Shown: positions 4,907-8,618 of the stretch, one piece after another
Position numbering within the stretch: the stretch's first letter is position 1
How the letters are laid out: every line of letters starts with the position of its first letter
DNA from: an uncultured Collinsella sp.
GTDB taxonomy: Bacteria > Actinomycetota > Coriobacteriia > Coriobacteriales > Coriobacteriaceae
Direction of reading: 5' to 3'
DNA: 8,618 nt
Assembly (NCBI GenBank): GCA_902479205.1
Contig: CABSNX010000078.1
Span: 1-8,618 of the forward strand
Position numbers and translations under genes: made by a program
The notes under the pieces: model-generated
What the model saw: only the letters and a program-made list of their open reading frames with translations
Database searches by the model: none
Told to the model about the DNA's origin: nothing

Positions 4907-6668
4907 GCATTCCATGCACACCCGTACCTGCGGCGAGCTTCGCTTCGAGAACGTGGGCGAAGAGGTCACCCTCACCGGTTGGGTGAGCCGTCGCCGCGAC
5001 CACGGCGGCCTTATCTTCTGCGACCTTCGCGACCGCGAGGGCATCACGCAGCTCACCTTCGACCCCGAGCACTCCGACGGCGACGCCTTTAAGATCGCCG
5101 AGACTATGCGTCCCGAGTGGCCCATCAAGATCCACGGCGTCGTGCGCGCCCGTGGCGAGGAGACCACCAACACCAAGCTCGCGACCGGCGAGATCGAGGT
5201 CCTGACCGACCACGCCGAGGTGCTCAACACATCCGTCACCCCGCCGTTCCAGATCGAGGACGGCATCGAGACCAGCGAGGACACCCGTCTGCGCTATCGC
5301 TATCTGGACCTCCGTCGTCCCGAGATGATGGCCAACCTCAAGCTGCGCTCCGACTTTACCTTTGCCATTCGCGAGGCACTGCACAACCGTGAGTTCATGG
5401 AGGTCGAGACGCCCTCCCTGTTCAAGTCCACGCCCGAGGGCGCCCGCGACTTCATCGTTCCCAGCCGCATCCAGCCGGGCAACTTCTATGCCCTGCCGCA
5501 GTCCCCGCAGCTCCTGAAGCAGCTGCTCATGGTCGGTGGCGTTGAGCGCTACTACCAGGTTGCCAAGTGCTTCCGCGACGAGGACCTGCGTGCCGACCGT
5601 CAGCCCGAGTTCACCCAGGTCGATATCGAGATGTCCTTCGTGGACCAGAACGATGTCATGAGCGCGCTCGAAGAGGTTCTTGCCGATGCCTTCGGTCGCA
5701 TGGGCGTCGAGATGCCCACGCCGCTGCGTCGCATGAACTACTGGGAGGCCATGGACACCTATGGCTCCGACAAGCCCGATACCCGCTACGGCATGCACCT
5801 GGTCGACCTGACCGACATTTTTGCTAACTCCAAGTTCAAGGTCTTTGCGACTGCCGCAAACGAGGAGGGCTCTGTCGTCAAGGCCATCAACGCCAAGGGC
5901 GCCGGTGCCTGGGCACGTGCCAAGATCGATAAGCTTGCCGGCGTGGCCTCCACGTTTGGCGCCAAGGGCCTGGCTTGGATCGCTTTCCGCGAGGACGGCT
6001 CCATCAACAGCCCCATCGTCAAGTTCTTCTCGGACGAGGAGATGGCGGCTCTGCGCGAGCGCATGGACGTCGAGCCCGGCGACCTTGTGATGTTCGCCGC
6101 CGGTCCGCGCCTGCTCTCTGACGAGATCCTGGGCGGCATGCGTTCTCACATGGCCAACGCGCTCGAGATCAAGCGCGAGGGCCACGACTTCCTGTGGGTC
6201 GTCAACTTCCCGCTGTTCCACTGGGATGAGGACCGCAAGGCCTATGCAGCCGAGCATCAGCCCTTTACCCTGCCGACCGAGACCGACATCGCCAAGATCG
6301 AGGCTGACCCGTTGGCGGCCGGTTCCTGCACCTACGACTTTGTCATGGACGGCTTTGAGGCCGGCGGCGGCGGTATGCGTATCCACAACGCCGAGATGCA
6401 GATGTCCATGCTCAAGCTCCTGGGCTTTACCGAGGAGCGTGCCGAGTCTCAGTTTGGCTTCCTCATGGAGGCGCTCAAGTTTGGTGCGCCCCCGATGGGC
6501 GGTTTTGCTCTGGGCCTGGACCGCGTGTGCATGCTGCTCACCGGTTCCGACTCCATCCGCGACGTCATGGCGTTCCCCAAGACGGCCAGCGGCTCCGACC
6601 TCATGTCGGGCGCCCCGAGTGCCGTTTCCGGCGCCCAGCTCAAGGACGTTAGCCTGCGCCTGATGTAG
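4881..6668 (+). CDS. aspS: Aspartyl-tRNA synthetase, bacterial type
   Basis: AspRS charges tRNA-Asp with aspartate using ATP. The 595-residue protein has the expected bacterial architecture. An N-terminal OB-fold anticodon-binding domain spans about 15-110 and contains GWVSRRRDHGGLIF. It is followed by a class II catalytic core interrupted by the bacterial GAD insertion (about 300-430). Motif 2 is F231-R-D-E-D-L-R-A-D-R-Q-P-E-F-T-Q-V-D248, and motif 3 is G-F-A-L-G-L-D-R (541-548). Length is normal for the family. The ATG at 4881 follows AAAGGAGG by 9 nt. The gene stands alone between the divergent serB and a strong intrinsic terminator. The leader holds a 13-bp hairpin and a possible small ORF. 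Whether the enzyme also charges tRNA-Asn for the GatCAB pathway cannot be decided from this window. Confidence 0.98.
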   Translation: MSQTRPIDEHSMHTRTCGELRFENVGEEVTLTGWVSRRRDHGGLIFCDLRDREGITQLTFDPEHSDGDAFKIAETMRPEWPIKIHGVVRARGEETTNTKLATGEIEVLTDHAEVLNTSVTPPFQIEDGIETSEDTRLRYRYLDLRRPEMMANLKLRSDFTFAIREALHNREFMEVETPSLFKSTPEGARDFIVPSRIQPGNFYALPQSPQLLKQLLMVGGVERYYQVAKCFRDEDLRADRQPEFTQVDIEMSFVDQNDVMSALEEVLADAFGRMGVEMPTPLRRMNYWEAMDTYGSDKPDTRYGMHLVDLTDIFANSKFKVFATAANEEGSVVKAINAKGAGAWARAKIDKLAGVASTFGAKGLAWIAFREDGSINSPIVKFFSDEEMAALRERMDVEPGDLVMFAAGPRLLSDEILGGMRSHMANALEIKREGHDFLWVVNFPLFHWDEDRKAYAAEHQPFTLPTETDIAKIEADPLAAGSCTYDFVMDGFEAGGGGMRIHNAEMQMSMLKLLGFTEERAESQFGFLMEALKFGAPPMGGFALGLDRVCMLLTGSDSIRDVMAFPKTASGSDLMSGAPSAVSGAQLKDVSLRLM

Positions 6669-6691
6669 GCGAGCGGCTACATATTGCTTGC

Positions 6692-6726
6692 AACGAGGGA
6701 AGGACGTGTGCCTTCCCTCGTTTTTT
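6692..6726 (+). terminator. Intrinsic terminator of aspS
   Basis: The stem AACGAGGGAAGG (6692-6703) pairs with CCTTCCCTCGTT (6711-6722) around a 7-nt loop, and a run of six T follows the GC part (6721-6726). It begins 23 nt after the aspS stop. This is a textbook factor-independent terminator reading on the plus strand. Confidence 0.93.
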
Positions 6727-6749
6727 ATACGTCGAGATTGTGAGGGCAT

Positions 6750-6781
6750 GGGATGACCGGGCGTCACGGAAAGTGCATCCC
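6750..6781. repeat. Hairpin unit 1, decayed
   Basis: GGGATG (6750-6755) pairs with CATCCC (6776-6781). The right half reads CGGAAAGTGCATCCC followed by GGAAT, matching the right arms of the other units. The left arm seems to have lost about nine bases that would have included TTTCC, leaving only six base pairs. Confidence 0.6.
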
Positions 6782-6799
6782 GGAATCTGCGTCCAGAAC

Positions 6800-6843
6800 G
6801 GGTCGCGCTTTCCCAAAGGGGGTCCTCTGGGAAAGCGCGACCC
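6800..6843. repeat. Hairpin unit 2, 16-bp perfect stem
   Basis: GGGTCGCGCTTTCCCA (6800-6815) is the exact reverse complement of 6828-6843, with a 12-nt loop. The unit is followed by CAGAAT, the spacer start shared with unit 3. Confidence 0.9.
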
Positions 6844-6861
6844 AGAATTCGGCAAAATAAT

Positions 6862-6905
6862 GGGGCACAGTTTCCGGTTGAGCTGTCTAACGGAAACTGT
6901 GCCCC
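6862..6905. repeat. Hairpin unit 3, 15-bp perfect stem
   Basis: GGGGCACAGTTTCCG (6862-6876) pairs exactly with 6891-6905 around a 14-nt loop containing CTGTCT, a hexamer also found in the loop of unit 4. It is followed by CCAGAAT. Confidence 0.9.
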
Positions 6906-6924
6906 CAGAATGAGCGCTCAAAAC

Positions 6925-6968
6925 GGGGCAGGCTTTCCGCAACAACTGTCTGGCGGAAAGCCTGTCCC
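6925..6968. repeat. Hairpin unit 4, 16-bp stem with one G-T pair
   Basis: GGGGCAGGCTTTCCGC (6925-6940) pairs with 6953-6968 with a single wobble (G6928 with T6965) and a 12-nt loop containing CTGTCT. It ends 6 nt from the lacI stop and could protect the 3' end of that mRNA or help stop its transcription, although there is no T-tract. Confidence 0.9.
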
Positions 6969-6974
6969 AGTATC

Positions 6975-7991
6975 TTATAGCGAGTCTCTCTGGATCAGCT
7001 GCATGTGCATCACGGAGGTGGTCGGCTCGGCACCCTTGATCATATCGAGCGCAATGTTGGCGGCCATGTGGCCTTCTTCGCGCAGGGGCTGGCGGACGGT
7101 CGTGAGCGCGGGGACGCAGCGCGTCGCAATCTCGTGATCGTCGAAGCCGACGACAGATACGTCCGCTGGAACGGATAGGCCTGCCTCGTTGAGTGCGGTG
7201 ATGACGCCAGCCGCGATACGGTCCGATCCGCAGAGCACGCCATCGAAAGCAATCTCGCGCGCGAGGATCTGGTGCATGGCCTGATAGCCGTCTCCGCTGT
7301 TCCAGCCGGTATAGATAACGTTTGCGTCTGGGAGGTCTTCGCCCAAGACGGCGCGGTAGCCGCGCAGGCGGTCGACAACAGCGGGGTTGTCTTGCGGTCC
7401 CAACACGGCGACGATATCTTTGCGCCCGCGATCCTTCATGGCGAGTGCCGCAAAATGTCCGCCCTCTTCGTCGTCGGAGTAGACCGTCGAGAACACATCG
7501 CGATAGGGGTGGCCCTCGAGCTGGCCGCACAACACGGTGGGTACGCCCAGCTCGCGCAGCACCTCGAGCAGCTCGCTGCCCTTGTAGGGGGAGACGTCGA
7601 TCACGGCGTCGAACGAGCGGCGCTCAAAGTGCTCGCGTGCGCGGTTGCGCTCATGCGTAGAAGACGCCTGCAAGATAACGGGCAGATAGGACGACTCCGA
7701 CAGTTCCTCGGTAATGCCGCTCAAAAACTCGCTATAGGTGGGGTCGCTGAAGAGTTCACTCAGGGGCTCGGTCACGAGCACGGCGATGATTTCCGTGCGC
7801 CCGACAGCGAGCGCTCGGCCACGAGCGTTGGGGACAAAATTGACTTCCTTGGCCGCCGCGCGGACGCGCTTTTTGGTTTCTTCGCTAATGCGGGGCGAAT
7901 CGTTGAGGGCGCGCGATGCCGTGGAGCGCGACACGCCGGCAGCTGCGGCAACCTCGGCAAGCGTAGGTGCGGTGCGAACTGGTTGGGTCAT
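6975..7991 (-). CDS. LacI-family transcriptional repressor, probable regulator of the adjacent beta-galactosidase
   Basis: This 338-residue LacI/GalR-type repressor has an N-terminal helix-turn-helix (residues 10-30, T-L-A-E-V-A-A-A-A-G-V-S-R-S-T-A-S-R-A-L-N). A hinge follows (F-V-P-N-A-R-G-R-A-L-A, 52-62), whose leucine normally intercalates at a central CpG. The periplasmic-binding-protein-like sugar domain then begins, including G-S-D-R-I-A-A-G (255-262) and V-G-F-D-D-H-E-I-A (281-289). Length is typical. AGGAGA sits 4 nt before the ATG at 7991. The gene is divergent from the beta-galactosidase gene, and three CAACCGGTTG palindromes with a CpG centre lie before that gene, so it very likely represses it and is released by a galactoside or allolactose-like sugar. 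No copy of the palindrome is seen next to its own start, giving no sign of autoregulation by this motif. The ligand is inferred. Confidence 0.92.
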   Translation of the reverse strand: MTQPVRTAPTLAEVAAAAGVSRSTASRALNDSPRISEETKKRVRAAAKEVNFVPNARGRALAVGRTEIIAVLVTEPLSELFSDPTYSEFLSGITEELSESSYLPVILQASSTHERNRAREHFERRSFDAVIDVSPYKGSELLEVLRELGVPTVLCGQLEGHPYRDVFSTVYSDDEEGGHFAALAMKDRGRKDIVAVLGPQDNPAVVDRLRGYRAVLGEDLPDANVIYTGWNSGDGYQAMHQILAREIAFDGVLCGSDRIAAGVITALNEAGLSVPADVSVVGFDDHEIATRCVPALTTVRQPLREEGHMAANIALDMIKGAEPTTSVMHMQLIQRDSL

Positions 7992-8052
7992 GGCGTCTCC
8001 TGGAAAATGTGGTCGATGTTGTCACTGATACGGGCTGGTGCGGATACAGCTT

Positions 8053-8058
8053 ACTATA
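8053..8058 (-). promoter_or_regulatory. Weak candidate -10 for the LacI-family repressor gene
   Basis: Read on the minus strand, TATAGT lies about 60 nt upstream of the start codon. It fits a -10, but the hexamer 17 nt further upstream is a poor -35. The rest of the 376-nt gap toward the beta-galactosidase gene holds the small dyad at 8194-8211, then the operators and promoter listed separately. I see no gene in it. Confidence 0.25.
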
Positions 8059-8193
8059 GTGCGCCTGAACAGCGTTCATGATATCCGGTGACCGGTGTCG
8101 TTTTGCAACCAAGCCGAAATCGAATACGTCTCGTGTGGGTGAGATATCAGCGGGCGTGGAGGTTGCCTACGAGCTTAAGAACGATGTCTTGCG

Positions 8194-8211
8194 CTGAGTT
8201 TCGATACTCAG
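8194..8211. repeat. Small dyad in the lacI-lacZ gap
   Basis: CTGAGT and ACTCAG are inverted around the 6-nt centre TTCGAT. It could be a weak hairpin or a binding site for another regulator. It lacks a T-tract and is unlike the CAACCGGTTG operators. Confidence 0.3.
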
Positions 8212-8235
8212 GGTGACATAAGTGTTGCGATTGTA

Positions 8236-8245
8236 CAACCGGTTG
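8236..8245. promoter_or_regulatory. Operator 1, CAACCGGTTG
   Basis: This perfect 10-bp palindrome with a central CpG lies within the shared context ACAACCGGTTGCAC. Its centre is 45 bp upstream of operator 2, close to four helical turns, which suits looping by a tetrameric or paired dimeric LacI-family repressor. Confidence 0.75.
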
Positions 8246-8280
8246 CACCGTTAACCCGGCCAAATCGACCGTTCAGCGGA

Positions 8281-8290
8281 CAACCGGTTG
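8281..8290. promoter_or_regulatory. Operator 2, CAACCGGTTG, overlapping the -35
   Basis: This is an identical palindrome. Its last bases TTG form the start of the -35 hexamer TTGCAC, so repressor bound here would directly exclude RNA polymerase. Confidence 0.8.
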
Positions 8291-8317
8291 CACAGCTTTT
8301 TGCATCGCCCGTAAGAT
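8288..8317 (+). promoter_or_regulatory. Promoter of the beta-galactosidase gene
   Basis: The -35 is TTGCAC (8288-8293) and the -10 is TAAGAT (8312-8317), with an 18-nt spacer. The start of transcription is predicted near 8324, inside operator 3. The -35 lies partly in operator 2. This is the best promoter in the window. Confidence 0.75.
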
Positions 8318-8322
8318 AAGGA

Positions 8323-8332
8323 CAACCGGTTG
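8323..8332. promoter_or_regulatory. Operator 3, CAACCGGTTG, at the transcription start
   Basis: This third identical palindrome is centred 42 bp from operator 2 and covers the predicted start site 6 nt downstream of the -10. It lies on the same face of the helix as operator 2 if the DNA has about 10.5 bp per turn. Confidence 0.8.
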
Positions 8333-8367
8333 CACAAGAATCACTACGATGACGAAGGAGCATCACC

Positions 8368-8618
8368 ATGGACGCCATTAACGATTGGGAAAACCAAGCG
8401 CTCACCCACAGGAACCGCCTGGCACCCCATGCGTACTTTATGGGTTACGAGACCGCCGATCTCGCTGCAACGTACAGCCGCGAGCTGTCGCGCGGGTTTG
8501 TCCAGCTGTCCGGCTCGTGGCAGTTCCGCCTCTTTGAGGGCCCCGCTGCCGTCTCCAACGAGGAGCTCTCCACGTACGAGCCCGAGTGGGATCACGTGGA
8601 AGTTCCGCACCTGTGGCA
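8368..8618 (+). CDS. lacZ: Beta-galactosidase of glycoside hydrolase family 2, N-terminal part (cut by window edge)
   Basis: GH2 beta-galactosidase hydrolyses lactose and related beta-galactosides. Only the first 83 codons are visible. They match the LacZ N-terminus: D7-W-E-N then N-R-L-A-P-H-A-Y-F at 16-24 correspond to the DWEN and NRLAAHPPF stretches of the E. coli enzyme. L-S-G-S-W-Q-F-R-L-F (47-56) opens the jelly-roll sugar-binding domain, and V-E-V-P-H-L-W at the edge matches the E. coli V-V-V-P-S-N-W. GAAGGAG lies 7 nt before the ATG. No signal peptide is seen, so it should be cytoplasmic. Catalytic glutamates lie beyond the window. A promoter flanked by three LacI-type operators and a divergent LacI-family gene indicate substrate-induced expression. 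Other GH2 activities are possible, but the N-terminal match favours LacZ. Confidence 0.92.
   Translation, partial: MDAINDWENQALTHRNRLAPHAYFMGYETADLAATYSRELSRGFVQLSGSWQFRLFEGPAAVSNEELSTYEPEWDHVEVPHLW

Larger units (their letters stand above)
6750..6968. repeat. Tandem array of four hairpin units, about 62-nt period
   Basis: This is the gap between the convergent aspS and lacI. It holds three intact and one decayed hairpin following the scheme GGG-N6-8-TTTCC, a loop of 12-14 nt, GGAAA-N6-8-CCC. The intact units start at 6800, 6862 and 6925, a period of 62-63 nt. After the right arm the units share CAGAAT or a close variant. The middle of the arms differs from unit to unit, yet each keeps its own complement, so structure rather than sequence is conserved. 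No ORF, T-tract or known RNA family is apparent. The array resembles REP/BIME-type intergenic repeats in organisation, but I cannot assign it to a known family. Confidence 0.85.

Noticed and set aside
4737..6767. 676-codon open frame on the minus strand opposite aspS
   Set aside because: It is the antisense shadow of GC-rich aspS codons. The translation has low-complexity, His/Gly/Leu-rich composition with no domain, and aspS is certain.
6750..6968. CRISPR array
   Set aside because: The repeated parts are hairpins with variable arms, not identical direct repeats with unique spacers, and no cas gene is nearby.

Overview
The window looks like chromosomal DNA of a Coriobacteriia gut actinobacterium, most likely Collinsella or a close relative. 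This is inferred from high-GC codon use, a nickel-pincer lactate racemase (lar) cluster, a LacZ-type beta-galactosidase under LacI control, and gaps filled with GC-rich hairpin repeats. No rRNA, tRNA, CRISPR array, insertion sequence or phage gene was seen.

Layout. (1) Positions 1-1354, plus strand: the C-terminal 190 codons of larA (lactate racemase), then larD, an aquaporin-family lactic acid/glycerol channel. (2) 1355-1621: a 125-bp inverted repeat with a bidirectional terminator nested inside, between convergent units. (3) 3874 down to 1622, minus strand: a tight operon of larB, larC1 and a TetR-family regulator, with gaps of 10 and 2 nt. An 11-bp perfect dyad lies upstream of larB. (4) 4624-3989, minus strand: serB, phosphoserine phosphatase. 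(5) 4881-6668, plus strand: aspS with a structured leader and an intrinsic terminator. (6) 6750-6968: four tandem hairpin units, one of them decayed, whose arms differ in sequence but stay base-paired. (7) 7991-6975, minus strand: a LacI-family repressor. (8) 8236-8618, plus strand: three CAACCGGTTG operators around a clear promoter, then the first 83 codons of a GH2 beta-galactosidase.

How the genes work together. LarB begins synthesis of the nickel-pincer nucleotide, LarC inserts nickel, LarA uses the cofactor to interconvert L- and D-lactate, and LarD lets lactic acid across the membrane. larE is not in the window. Only the N-terminal half of LarC is present, and a TetR regulator sits where larC2 would be expected. 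The lacI/lacZ pair is a separate, divergently transcribed lactose-utilisation module.

The points most worth a second look are the covarying hairpin array and its possible relative at 1376-1500, LarC1 without LarC2, the TetR gene and dyad as a candidate lar control circuit, an NQA in place of the second NPA motif of LarD, and the aspS leader with a possible leaderless upstream ORF.
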